Positions 1-6,935 of a stretch of 9,918 nt of DNA are shown here, piece after piece; position 1 is the first letter of the stretch; each line of letters opens with the position of its first letter. The notes beneath the pieces are model-generated. The model ran no database searches and was not told the DNA's origin. It was given only the letters and a program-made list of their open reading frames with translations. This stretch comes from Methanocalculus sp. (GTDB lineage Archaea > Halobacteriota > Methanomicrobia > Methanomicrobiales > Methanocorpusculaceae), in NCBI RefSeq assembly GCF_029762515.1, contig NZ_JARVGN010000030.1, positions 1 through 9,918 of the forward strand, written 5' to 3'. Both the position numbers and the translations under genes were made by a program.

Positions 1-1719
1 CTGTTTCAGTTTCGGGGTCTCGATGAACCCTTCCCTCAGAAGGACAAACGCCAGTATCCGGTTGCCCTTCATCTCATCAGGTATCCCGACGACCGCCGCT
101 TCTCCAACGGCCTTGTGTGCAACCAGTGCGCTCTCGACCTCCGCTGTTCCGATGTTATGGCCGGAGACGATGATCAGGTCGTCTGATCTGCCAAGGATCA
201 TAATATACCCCTCTTCATCCCGGACAGCAAGATCGCTTGCAGTGAAGGTATCCTCAGGTCCGCTCCAGTACATCCGGTACCGCTCTTCATTCTGGTGCAC
301 CATCCGCGCCATCGACGGCCAGGGCTCCTTGATGATCAGCTGCCCGGATATGCCCGGCGGTACTGGTTTTCCTTCCTTGTCGACGATATCAACGAGAACA
401 CCGGGGATCGGCTTTCCTGCAAATCCGGGTTTCATCGGCTCTCCGATCATCGTGGTGATCATATGCATCCCGGTCTCGGTCTGCCACCAGGTATCGACAA
501 TCGGGAGTTTGCCCTTTCCGATTGTGTGATAGAACCACTCGAATGCTTCGGGATTCAATGGCTCTCCCACCGACCCGAGGAGGCGGAGGCTGGAGAGGTC
601 GTATTTGTTCGGGTACTCCTCGCCAAACCGCATGAACATCCGGATTGCGGTCGGTGCGGTATACATGATGGAGATCCCGAACTTCTCGATATATTTCCAC
701 CAGATCCCGGCATCCGGGTAGTCCGGGGTGCCTTCGGTGATGAAGATGGTCGCACCAACAAGGAGCGGGCCATAGACGATATAGGAATGGCCGGTGATCC
801 AGCCGGGGTCTGCTGTACACCAGTAGACATCGGAGTCCTTGATATCGAGGATGTACTTGCTTGTATAGTAGGTTCCGACCATGTACCCGCCGGTTGTATG
901 GACGATACCCTTCGGCTGGCCGGTTGTCCCGGAGGTATAAAGGATGAAGAGGGGATCTTCTGCATCCATCGGCTCAGATGCACAGTTCTTTTCACTCTCC
1001 TCCATCAGTTCATAGAAATCTCTCTCAAATTCGGAGAGGAGGCTGATCTTCGGAGTCTGTGTCCTGAGCACAACGACGTGGTCAACAGTTGTCGCATTGA
1101 TCAGCGCCTCCTCAAGGATCGGCTTGAGGGGAATGGTCTTTCCACGCCTGATGCTTGCATCGGCGGTGATCACAACTTTGGCACCGGCACCGGTGATCCG
1201 TGCATGCAGCGCATCGGATCCAAATCCGGCAAAGACGACCGAATGGACTGCACCGATACGTGCACAGGCGAGCATGGCAATGATCTGCTCGGGGACATTT
1301 GGCATGTAGATGCAGACGGTATCGCCCTTTCCGACACCGAGGCTCTTCAGGCCGTTTGCAAACCGCTCAACCTCACGGAGAAGCTGCCAGTATGTCAGGC
1401 TCCGGGTCGATCCGTCGTCTCCCTGCCAGAAGACTGCGACCTTATTTCTCCGATGGCCGGCGATATGCCGGTCCAGACAGTTATAGCTTATATTGGTTTT
1501 TCCATTGATGAACCACCGGGCAAAGGGATGCTTCCACTCCTTCACCGTCTCCCAGGGCTGGAACCATTCAAGCTCATGGCTGATTCGTGACCAGAATCCA
1601 TCCGGATCAGTGATATACCCCTGGTACGCGTGCTCGGCATCCTTGCACCATGCCTCTTTCCTGTATTCAGGATCAGGCATGTACTTCTTTGTGCTCAATG
1701 TCACCTGCTTCTCGGACAT
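1..1719 (-). CDS. acs: Acetyl-CoA synthetase, AMP-forming (partial; C-terminus beyond the left edge)
   Basis: The enzyme activates acetate with ATP and CoA to acetyl-CoA through an acetyl-adenylate, in the cytoplasm; in methanogens this feeds carbon assimilation or acetate use. My reading of the minus strand gives 573 codons from ATG at 1719-1717, and the frame is still open at base 1. The family is about 630-660 residues, so roughly 60-80 are missing. Visible motifs are the P-loop YTSGTTGQPKG (about 261-271), ADPGWITGHSY (about 304-313), GSVGEP (382-387), DTWWQTETG (409-417) and the A8 hinge GRSDDLIIVSGHNIGTAE (510-527). The acyl-pocket residues Ile308, Thr309, Val384 and Trp412 match those of acetate-specific enzymes. 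Asn522 stands where Salmonella Acs has Arg526, and the residue after QTETG is Met rather than Gly, so this is a divergent subfamily. The start is supported by GGAGGG a few bases upstream. It lies downstream of tfs but has its own promoter. Confidence 0.93.
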   Translation of the reverse strand, partial: MSEKQVTLSTKKYMPDPEYRKEAWCKDAEHAYQGYITDPDGFWSRISHELEWFQPWETVKEWKHPFARWFINGKTNISYNCLDRHIAGHRRNKVAVFWQGDDGSTRSLTYWQLLREVERFANGLKSLGVGKGDTVCIYMPNVPEQIIAMLACARIGAVHSVVFAGFGSDALHARITGAGAKVVITADASIRRGKTIPLKPILEEALINATTVDHVVVLRTQTPKISLLSEFERDFYELMEESEKNCASEPMDAEDPLFILYTSGTTGQPKGIVHTTGGYMVGTYYTSKYILDIKDSDVYWCTADPGWITGHSYIVYGPLLVGATIFITEGTPDYPDAGIWWKYIEKFGISIMYTAPTAIRMFMRFGEEYPNKYDLSSLRLLGSVGEPLNPEAFEWFYHTIGKGKLPIVDTWWQTETGMHMITTMIGEPMKPGFAGKPIPGVLVDIVDKEGKPVPPGISGQLIIKEPWPSMARMVHQNEERYRMYWSGPEDTFTASDLAVRDEEGYIMILGRSDDLIIVSGHNIGTAEVESALVAHKAVGEAAVVGIPDEMKGNRILAFVLLREGFIETPKLKQ

Positions 1720-1790
1720 GGTCCCTCCAAATTGACATGATTAATTGTGTAGAATGATAGATCCGGTTCTCCGGCATCATATAAAAACAT
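1720..1790 (-). promoter_or_regulatory. Promoter, leader and ribosome binding site of acs
   Basis: Read on the minus strand, an A/T-rich TATA element TTTTTATAT occupies 1787-1779. An archaeal start site about 26 bases downstream would fall near 1757. This gives a leader of about 35-40 bases ending in GGAGGG (about 1729-1724), four bases before the ATG. The element suggests that acs is transcribed independently of the upstream tfs gene. The start site is inferred from TATA spacing only. Confidence 0.55.
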
Positions 1791-1878
1791 GGTATTCTGG
1801 GATTTTAACCCTGGAATATGGGGGAGGGTATTCTGTTCTCTCCCTGTTTGGGCAGAAGTGATGGATTTCTGCTCTGTT

Positions 1879-2193
1879 TTAGTCGTATTGTCTCCAGGTG
1901 TGGGAACAGGAGACACACCGGAAGAACCGGACTTCACTTTCATCCGCGGACCGGAGCTGCCTGAGCCACCAGTACGCGACGTTATGGTCACACTCCGGGC
2001 ACCGGATGGCACAGGTCGGGAGTGTCGGGATGGCATCATCTTCGTCAACGATCACGATCTCTTTCTCGACTCTGGTTTTTGTCACTTTGAGGGATTCGGA
2101 ATCGGTGATATCTTCAGAATAGTCACATCTCCGGCAATGCATCTTTCCGGATCTGGCGATCATCAGGCTCTTACATTCTGGGCAGAAACGCAT
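1879..2193 (-). CDS. tfs: Transcription factor S (archaeal TFIIS-like RNA cleavage factor)
   Basis: This factor binds the secondary channel of archaeal RNA polymerase and stimulates cleavage of backtracked transcripts, improving elongation and proofreading. The 104-residue protein has the usual family length. It carries an N-terminal zinc ribbon (Cys4, Cys7, Cys20, Cys23), a linker rich in charged residues (about 27-55) and a C-terminal TFIIS-type zinc ribbon (Cys65, Cys68, Cys93, Cys96). The hairpin RSADESE (81-87) presents Asp84-Glu85, the acidic pair that coordinates the catalytic metal in active TFS/TFIIS, so this copy should be cleavage-competent and not an inhibitory paralogue. The ATG at 2193-2191 has no Shine-Dalgarno sequence. 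A TATA-like element about 26 bases upstream suggests a leaderless mRNA. It is divergent from the archaeosortase gene and lies 159 bases upstream of acs on the same strand. Confidence 0.95.
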   Translation of the reverse strand: MRFCPECKSLMIARSGKMHCRRCDYSEDITDSESLKVTKTRVEKEIVIVDEDDAIPTLPTCAIRCPECDHNVAYWWLRQLRSADESEVRFFRCVSCSHTWRQYD

Positions 2194-2293
2194 GACTATA
2201 GTATATGCACTGGATCTTTAAAGACTCCGCCATTCTGATATGCTAGTGACGTCTTCCTCATCCTTTTTCTGATCCCCCGTTCAATATATTGTA
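2194..2293. promoter_or_regulatory. Divergent promoter region between tfs and the archaeosortase gene
   Basis: This 100-base gap separates two divergent start codons. It contains a perfect 10-base palindrome TCTTTAAAGA at 2215-2224. For tfs its centre lies about 26 bases from the ATG, the right spacing for a TATA box of a leaderless transcript. Being symmetrical, it could also serve the plus-strand gene with a leader near 50 bases. A second plus-strand candidate is the TGATATGCTA segment near 2236-2245. Neither start codon has a clear Shine-Dalgarno sequence. All promoter calls here come from spacing and base composition. Confidence 0.45.
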
Positions 2294-3124
2294 ATGAACG
2301 AATACCTGGTTCTTCTCTCCTGTATCGGCTTTCTCCTTTTTCTTCTGCCACACAGGTATAACTGGTATGCAGGGATAGTCGGTTGGGCATCAATATCACT
2401 TCTCCTCCTTTTCGAATTGCCGGGTTTTCTTCAGATCAATAATTTCCTCTATCCGATCCTCGGAATCCTCTCGGTACCGTTTGTCTATCTTACGGCACGG
2501 CGGCTTCTGATGAAGGATCCTGTTGTAGGAAGCCTGACGAGGGCGGCTGCCTTCTCCTTTTTGATCTATGCTCCATTTGGCTTTTATGAGCCATTGAAGA
2601 ACTGGCTGATCGGGGTCGTCGTCAACCAGACGGTATGGGTGCTGGAACTTCTCAGGTATCCGGTGACCCTCTATGAATGGAATACGATCATGGCAGGATC
2701 GATACCGGGTTTTGATATCGGGTTCCGTGTCGAGATCATCCTCGGGTGCACCGGAATCACCAGCATAGCGATCATGCTCGCGGTTGCAAATATGGTGCCG
2801 ACGACAACCCGGCAGAAGATCCTCTCATTCCTCCTGATTGCACCGACAATTTACCTGTTGAATCTCTTCAGGAATGCCTATGTGATCATGGCATATACCG
2901 GCCAGTGGTACCCCTGGTTCCCTGATCTTGTTGGAAATGGTAATTACGGGTATGAAAGCTTCTTCTGGGCACACAATGTCTTCTGCGAGCTTCTTGCACT
3001 TGTCGTCCTGATAGCAATCGCCTATGGCCTCTTCCGTTTAATCCCCGATTTAGGGGTACTGGCAGAAAAGCTGGTCTCCCAGTATATCCGGGATATCAGG
3101 CAAGTCTTCCTGAAAGGTAGATGA
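2294..3124 (+). CDS. artA: Archaeosortase A-like membrane transpeptidase (exosortase/archaeosortase family)
   Basis: Archaeosortases are polytopic membrane cysteine enzymes that recognise a C-terminal tripartite sorting signal (PGF-CTERM for ArtA), cleave it and help attach surface proteins to membrane lipid. The 276-residue protein is very hydrophobic, with about seven or eight apparent membrane segments (for example near 5-20, 24-41, 52-68, 82-99, 103-120, 147-168, 176-200, 228-250). The family signature is GCTGITS (151-157), with candidate nucleophile Cys152, followed exactly 41 residues later by NLFRNAY with Arg193, the same Cys-Arg spacing as Haloferax ArtA (Cys173/Arg214). His227 in FFWAHN is a candidate third catalytic residue. 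Specificity for PGF-CTERM is inferred from family resemblance; no substrate is encoded in the window. The 3' end overlaps a convergent phospholipid-synthase gene. The ATG at 2294 lacks a clear Shine-Dalgarno sequence, so the start is moderately sure. Confidence 0.85.
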   Translation: MNEYLVLLSCIGFLLFLLPHRYNWYAGIVGWASISLLLLFELPGFLQINNFLYPILGILSVPFVYLTARRLLMKDPVVGSLTRAAAFSFLIYAPFGFYEPLKNWLIGVVVNQTVWVLELLRYPVTLYEWNTIMAGSIPGFDIGFRVEIILGCTGITSIAIMLAVANMVPTTTRQKILSFLLIAPTIYLLNLFRNAYVIMAYTGQWYPWFPDLVGNGNYGYESFFWAHNVFCELLALVVLIAIAYGLFRLIPDLGVLAEKLVSQYIRDIRQVFLKGR

Positions 3125-3728
3125 TCCGCTGGATTGCCGAGAGATTTGTGCAGATCGCAATGATGATCACCGAGACCCAGATGAATCCGGTGACGCCGCC
3201 GAGGATCAGCACAAGCAGGGTCTCGGGTCTTCCAAAGAACCCGACCCCTTCAAGCGGATCGTCAATTTTGCCGCAGACACGGTCTGAATAGCCAACCTCC
3301 GCATAAACAACCGGCTTGATGAAGGTGTTCATCATGGAGCCGATGATGGCGAGTGCGACAACCCCGAAATCCGCTATCGGGGGGAGCGTGGTGAAACCGG
3401 ATATAATGGCAATTCCCGAGAGCCCGACACCAAGGAGTGCGAGCACATCGATGTATTTGTCAACAATCCAGTCGAGAACCGCGCCGAAATTACTGTCATG
3501 ATTGGTTTTACGCGCGACACTCCCGTCAACGAGATCGAGGATTGCAGAGATGAAGAGGAGGAGGGATCCCAGAATGAACTGCTGATAAACAAAGGATAAA
3601 GCACACCCGATTCCGAAAATAAGCGAAAGTATGGTGATCTGGTTTGGGGAGAGACCCAGACGTACACAGAGGTTAGCGATCGGTTCCAGATACCGCATGC
3701 AGTGTGGACGTAATGTGGTAATGTTCAT
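3096..3728 (-). CDS. CDP-alcohol phosphatidyltransferase, probable archaetidylinositol phosphate synthase
   Basis: These integral membrane enzymes transfer the lipid from CDP-archaeol to an alcohol acceptor such as inositol-1-phosphate or serine, releasing CMP. The 210-residue protein shows the complete family motif: Asp65, Asp68-Gly69, Ala72-Arg73, then eight residues to Gly82, Asp86 and Asp90, the metal- and CDP-binding set. Hydrophobic segments lie near 29-48, 51-67, 92-112, 118-138 and 168-192. The N-terminal style (LRP...YLEP...LGLSPNQIT) and length resemble archaeal inositol-phosphate acceptor enzymes, so archaetidylinositol phosphate synthase is my preferred call, though the polar acceptor cannot be proved from sequence. 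Archaetidylserine or glycerophosphate synthase remains possible. The ATG at 3728 follows a GAGGG ribosome binding site. The gene is convergent with, and overlaps by 29 bp, the archaeosortase gene. Confidence 0.8.
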   Translation of the reverse strand: MNITTLRPHCMRYLEPIANLCVRLGLSPNQITILSLIFGIGCALSFVYQQFILGSLLLFISAILDLVDGSVARKTNHDSNFGAVLDWIVDKYIDVLALLGVGLSGIAIISGFTTLPPIADFGVVALAIIGSMMNTFIKPVVYAEVGYSDRVCGKIDDPLEGVGFFGRPETLLVLILGGVTGFIWVSVIIIAICTNLSAIQRIIYLSGRLA

Positions 3729-3804
3729 ATTTCCCTCAACCAGCCTGTAATAAACCCTATATTCTTAAGGTATTCAAAGAGATATATCAATCGAGAGGAT
3801 CAGT
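3729..3804. promoter_or_regulatory. Divergent promoter region with ribosome binding sites on both sides
   Basis: This 76-base gap holds signals for both flanking genes. For the minus-strand phosphatidyltransferase, GAGGG lies just before the ATG at 3728. For the plus-strand reductase, GAGAGGAT (3793-3800) ends four bases before its ATG, which supports 3805 as the start. The A/T-rich CTATATTCTTAAG (3758-3770) is the best TATA candidate in either direction, and GATATATC (3781-3788) is a second symmetrical A/T element. Start sites cannot be fixed from sequence. Confidence 0.45.
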
Positions 3805-4494
3805 ATGAGAGCGCATCCGAAAAAACCACAGGTCCTGATGATGTCCGAGATCACCGCAGATGGTAAGCTGACATTAAAGAAGGATGCATCGAGCAAGATC
3901 CTGATGAAATACATGGCAGAAGAGACCGAGACCCTTCTTCATACGACACGGGCAGAATGCGACGCGATTATGGTCGGATCCCGCACGATCCGGATCGACA
4001 ACTCATTTCTGACGGTCAGGAAAGTCCCCGGCAAGAGCCCGATTCGCGTCATCCCAAACAGCAGGGGCGATCTGCCGCTCACTGCAAATATCTTCAAGCC
4101 TGATGCACAGACCGTCATTGCCGTCTCTGAAATTGCATCCAGCGAACGGATCGATGCGATCAGGGCAACCGGCGCTGAGGTGGTTGTCTGCGGAGAGACC
4201 GAAGTGGATCTCCCCCTCCTCCTTGAGACGCTCTATGAACAGTATGGTGTCCGGAAGATGATGGTCGAGGGTGGGCCAACCCTGAACTACCATATGCTGC
4301 ACAACTGCCTTGTCGATGAGATACGGCTCATCCACCTGCCCTTCATTGTCGGGGGAGATGATACGCCCTCACTTGTCGGTGGGATGCATATAGAGACAGA
4401 AGACGAGATGATCCGGCTTGAACTCCGCACCCATTATCTCTGCGGCACCAACCTCGTCACCGAATATGATGTACTCTATCCCGTTAAATCATGA
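3805..4494 (+). CDS. 2,5-diamino-6-(ribosylamino)pyrimidinone 5'-phosphate reductase (RibD C-terminal / Rib7 type)
   Basis: This NAD(P)H-dependent enzyme reduces the ribosyl side chain of the GTP-derived diaminopyrimidinone to the ribityl form. The step lies on the archaeal route to riboflavin, FAD and the ribityl precursor used for deazaflavin F420. The 229-residue protein has only the reductase domain, as in archaeal and fungal single-domain enzymes; there is no deaminase half. Family features are the start-proximal SEITADGKLT (14-23), VGSRTIRIDNSFLT (57-70), the glycine-rich MVEGGPTLN (153-161) and PFIVGGDDTP (179-188), which form the dinucleotide- and substrate-binding edges of a dihydrofolate-reductase-like fold. 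A good GAGAGG ribosome binding site supports the ATG. The stop codon overlaps the sppA start (ATGA), so the two are co-transcribed and probably translationally coupled. Confidence 0.9.
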   Translation: MRAHPKKPQVLMMSEITADGKLTLKKDASSKILMKYMAEETETLLHTTRAECDAIMVGSRTIRIDNSFLTVRKVPGKSPIRVIPNSRGDLPLTANIFKPDAQTVIAVSEIASSERIDAIRATGAEVVVCGETEVDLPLLLETLYEQYGVRKMMVEGGPTLNYHMLHNCLVDEIRLIHLPFIVGGDDTPSLVGGMHIETEDEMIRLELRTHYLCGTNLVTEYDVLYPVKS

Positions 4495-5279
4495 ATTACA
4501 TTGAACGTCAGATAAAACAGCAACAGAGGATCAGGCAGCTTAAAAAAGGAGGCCTTATTCTTCTCTTCCTTGTTCTTGGTATCTTTGCCATTGTCGGTAT
4601 CTTCAGCCTCATCGATCCCATGGGCGGAACCGATGTCCCGGTGATCAGGATTGAAGGGACGATGATCACCGGAGAAGCACGGTCCGGCGGCTATACCGGA
4701 AGCGAATATATCGGCAGCCAGATTCGAAAGGCAGCAGACGATCCCCTGACACGGGCGATCGTGCTCAGGATCGATTCCGGCGGCGGCACCCCGGCAGCAG
4801 CCCAGGAGATCATCCGTGATATCATCTATGCAAAGCAGAAGAAGCCGGTTGTCGTCTCGATGGGCGATATTGCAACCTCTGGTGCATACTATGTTGCCGC
4901 ATATGCTGACCGGATCTATTCGAGTCATGATACCATGACCGGGGGTATCGGGGTGATGTGGATCTTCTATGATACAAGCGATCAGCTCAGGAAAGAGGGG
5001 CTTGAGATCGATGTTGTAAAATCAGGTGAGATGAAGGATATGACCCATTCATATCGCGGGCTCACTTCAGATGAGGAGGAGGTCGCCCAGGATCTCGTTG
5101 ATGCGAGTTTCAACCGGCTTTTTGCGGATATCAGCAGCCAGCGAAATATCAGCCGTGAATCTATCGAAGATGCACGCATGATCCGTGGCGAACAGGCTCT
5201 TGAAATCGGGCTCGTTGATGAGATCGGCAACCTTCAGGATGCAATCGCCGGGGCCCGGGAGATCGCCCGTTCCCGCTGA
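4491..5279 (+). CDS. sppA: Signal peptide peptidase SppA (membrane serine protease, S49 family)
   Basis: SppA degrades signal peptides and other membrane-released peptides. The 262-residue protein begins with a basic stretch, then one membrane anchor at about 20-41, then the S49 domain. Recognisable elements are RIDSGGGTPAAAQEI (93-107), the nucleophile motif GDIATSGAYY with Ser130, GGIGVMW (151-157) and the general-base region KSGEMKDM with Lys182. The Ser-Lys spacing of 52 matches the Ser147/Lys199 spacing of the short Bacillus SppA, so the Ser/Lys dyad appears intact. It is the short, single-domain form and not the double-length enterobacterial one. Translation probably depends on coupling: ATG at 4491 overlaps the reductase stop, and no Shine-Dalgarno sequence is visible. 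There is no obvious functional link between a flavin-pathway enzyme and this protease. Confidence 0.92.
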   Translation: MNYIERQIKQQQRIRQLKKGGLILLFLVLGIFAIVGIFSLIDPMGGTDVPVIRIEGTMITGEARSGGYTGSEYIGSQIRKAADDPLTRAIVLRIDSGGGTPAAAQEIIRDIIYAKQKKPVVVSMGDIATSGAYYVAAYADRIYSSHDTMTGGIGVMWIFYDTSDQLRKEGLEIDVVKSGEMKDMTHSYRGLTSDEEEVAQDLVDASFNRLFADISSQRNISRESIEDARMIRGEQALEIGLVDEIGNLQDAIAGAREIARSR

Positions 5280-5286
5280 TTTTTTC
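5280..5286 (+). terminator. Oligo-T terminator after sppA
   Basis: Directly after the sppA TGA, 5280-5285 is an unbroken run of six T followed by CC. Archaeal RNA polymerase terminates at such T-runs without needing a hairpin. The run lies in the 31-base gap before the convergent truD 3' end. I see no matching T-run on the minus strand for truD in this gap. Confidence 0.4.
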
Positions 5287-5310
5287 CGTGAATCACCCGC
5301 GCAGAGGGGT

Positions 5311-6576
5311 TCAGACGAGTGATATTGGATCGCTCTTCATGAACTCCCGGCAGACTGACGTTGCATAGTGGCCGGGGGGGAGTGTGAAGGTAAGCCGGGC
5401 AGTATCACTTTCTGTTTCTGCGTGTATCTCTGTTCTCAGCACGATCGGCCTGATTGATCCGTCAAATGCGCATTCCAGGTAGCCTGCCGCTTCCCTGAAT
5501 GCACCTGATCCGATCCCGGCCTCTTCCGAGAGCCTGAGCATATACTCCTCCATCGGGCCCGGGTTTGAGATTGATGATCCGCCCGGCATGAATGCCGCGA
5601 TCATCGCCCTCCCCCGTTTGATATGCTGCCGTGCAGTCGGGAGGTTCTTCTCTGTTGCCCGGTCAGATCTCCCGTTTAAGTAGACAAGGGTGTCTCCCGC
5701 TTCGGGCTCATGCAGGGGGAGGCCGCGGTCAAAGCGATCCGAGATGGCAGCATTGAAGAGGTAGGACTGCCATGCCGAGACGAACATGGTGAGGAGTTTT
5801 GGGGGGAGGGCTTTGAGAGCTCCCTTGTGATCGCCTTCGTGTTTTGAGAGATAATCGAGCATCGCCCGTTCGAACCCAAGCCTGACCGGAAGTGCATATA
5901 ATGCCTCCTTTGCATCGCCCGTCTCCCTGAATGCCGCCCGTGCCGTTTTTACCTCCTCGTCTTCATTTGGGAAGGGATCGCCGATGTAGATATCAACCGC
6001 CTCCCGGTATTCGCCACGCAGGATCGCCGATCCGACCCGGTGGGTGACCGGTTTCTGGGCACCGAACCGCTGAAGCCCGAAGTAGTTTGGGATCCCAGCT
6101 TGTACGGTTTCTGTTATGCCGGGGAGACTGGCGAGGTTCTCCCTCTCACAGCCGCGAATGCTGATGACAAACCGGTTCCCTTCAAGATCCCCAAGCGAGA
6201 GGCCGAACTGGTGCTGGTTCACCGGCTCGACTGCCATATCCTTGAATGAGAGTGCCCTCACCTGGTCTTCTTCGACCTTATAGAGCGAGATATAGTGGGT
6301 GGCAACGGCGTTTCTGTCCTTTGTGCCGGCCCAGCCGATCCGTTTCCTGCTGATCCCAAGCCGCTTTGCGATCTCCTGGATCGCATGCTGGTGCTCCCAT
6401 GAGCGGCGGGTGACGGTGCAGATCAGGTACGGCCCGCTCCCTGTGAATGGCTTTGGGATCTCTTCGACAACAAAGTCTTCAGGTGAGGATCTCAGCTTCC
6501 CCCCGATACCGGGATGGTCGTCTCCATAGTACCGCATCTGAAGCTCATGTTCCAGGGGATAGGGACTCTGCATCAT
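5311..6576 (-). CDS. truD: tRNA pseudouridine(13) synthase TruD
   Basis: TruD converts uridine 13 of certain tRNAs to pseudouridine without a cofactor. From the ATG at 6576 the protein is 421 residues, typical for archaeal TruD. Key motifs are the early SPEDFVVEEIP (31-41), the catalytic loop WAGTKDRNAVATHY with Asp87, LEGNRFVI (131-138) and the family signature NYFGLQRFG (164-172). The insertion domain characteristic of TruD follows before the C-terminal half of the catalytic fold. The frame stays open for 39 codons upstream, into pth2, but those residues are Pro/Arg/His-rich and unlike TruD. The ATG at 6576 overlaps the pth2 stop as ATGA, and a second ATG follows at 6573-6571, so the true start is one of these. 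No Shine-Dalgarno sequence is visible, which fits translational coupling to pth2. Confidence 0.95.
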   Translation of the reverse strand: MMQSPYPLEHELQMRYYGDDHPGIGGKLRSSPEDFVVEEIPKPFTGSGPYLICTVTRRSWEHQHAIQEIAKRLGISRKRIGWAGTKDRNAVATHYISLYKVEEDQVRALSFKDMAVEPVNQHQFGLSLGDLEGNRFVISIRGCERENLASLPGITETVQAGIPNYFGLQRFGAQKPVTHRVGSAILRGEYREAVDIYIGDPFPNEDEEVKTARAAFRETGDAKEALYALPVRLGFERAMLDYLSKHEGDHKGALKALPPKLLTMFVSAWQSYLFNAAISDRFDRGLPLHEPEAGDTLVYLNGRSDRATEKNLPTARQHIKRGRAMIAAFMPGGSSISNPGPMEEYMLRLSEEAGIGSGAFREAAGYLECAFDGSIRPIVLRTEIHAETESDTARLTFTLPPGHYATSVCREFMKSDPISLV

Positions 6577-6935
6577 AGCAGTTTCAGATCTGATGTGACC
6601 CGGTTGAGGAGTTCGGATTTTGCGGGTCCAAGGCCAAGGGCGGTGACGGTTCCCGGCGGGATCTCGGTCAGCCCTGCATCCTGGATGATGCATGCGGGGA
6701 TGCCGTTTGCTTCTGCAACAACCTTCAGTTCATAGAGTGCCCGCTCCCCGCTCACCTTCAGGGCGACCTTCTTCTGCCCCTCATCCATCCAGGCACGTTT
6801 TGAGGCGGCACTGGCCTTCTCATAGGCGCCGACGGCTGCATGGGCAAGCTGTGCGCATTTCTTCCCGCAGCTCATCTTCACGTCGTCCCTGACGATCAGG
6901 CATTGTTTCCATGCAAATTCGGGGCTCTCTCTCAT
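6573..6935 (-). CDS. pth2: Peptidyl-tRNA hydrolase, archaeal/eukaryotic type (Pth2)
   Basis: Pth2 hydrolyses peptidyl-tRNAs that drop off the ribosome, recycling tRNA in the cytoplasm. From the ATG at 6935 the protein is 120 residues, the normal family length. Conserved elements are KQCLIVRDDVKMS (10-22), GKKCAQLAHAA (24-34), and the C-terminal QDAGLTEIPPGT followed by TALGLGP, matching the Pth2 active-site face. A TTG at 6947 would add four residues (M-V-T-T), but no ribosome binding site precedes it. The TATA-derived start site (about 6942) lies downstream of it, so I chose the ATG. The gene is first of a two-gene unit with truD, joined by an ATGA overlap; both proteins act on tRNA. Confidence 0.93.
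   Translation of the reverse strand: MRESPEFAWKQCLIVRDDVKMSCGKKCAQLAHAAVGAYEKASAASKRAWMDEGQKKVALKVSGERALYELKVVAEANGIPACIIQDAGLTEIPPGTVTALGLGPAKSELLNRVTSDLKLL

Noticed and set aside
295..1590. Long plus-strand open frame of 431 codons
   Set aside because: It lies entirely antisense to acs, whose motifs are unmistakable on the other strand. Its translation is Asp/Gly/Cys/His-rich with no recognisable domain, typical of the reverse strand of a GC-rich gene.
1821..1872. Short inverted repeats (GGGAG/CTCCC and GCAGAA/TTCTGC) downstream of tfs
   Set aside because: Stems of five to six bases with 9-13-base loops and no following T-run on the minus strand; too weak to call a terminator.
1789..2238. 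Plus-strand open frame of 149 codons over the tfs gene
   Set aside because: The opposite strand encodes a complete TFS with eight zinc-binding cysteines and the DE hairpin. The plus frame has no ribosome binding site or family resemblance.
6577..6693. Upstream extension of truD
   Set aside because: The residues are Pro/Arg/His-rich, are not part of TruD, and overlap the conserved C-terminus of pth2. ATG at 6576 gives the expected length.
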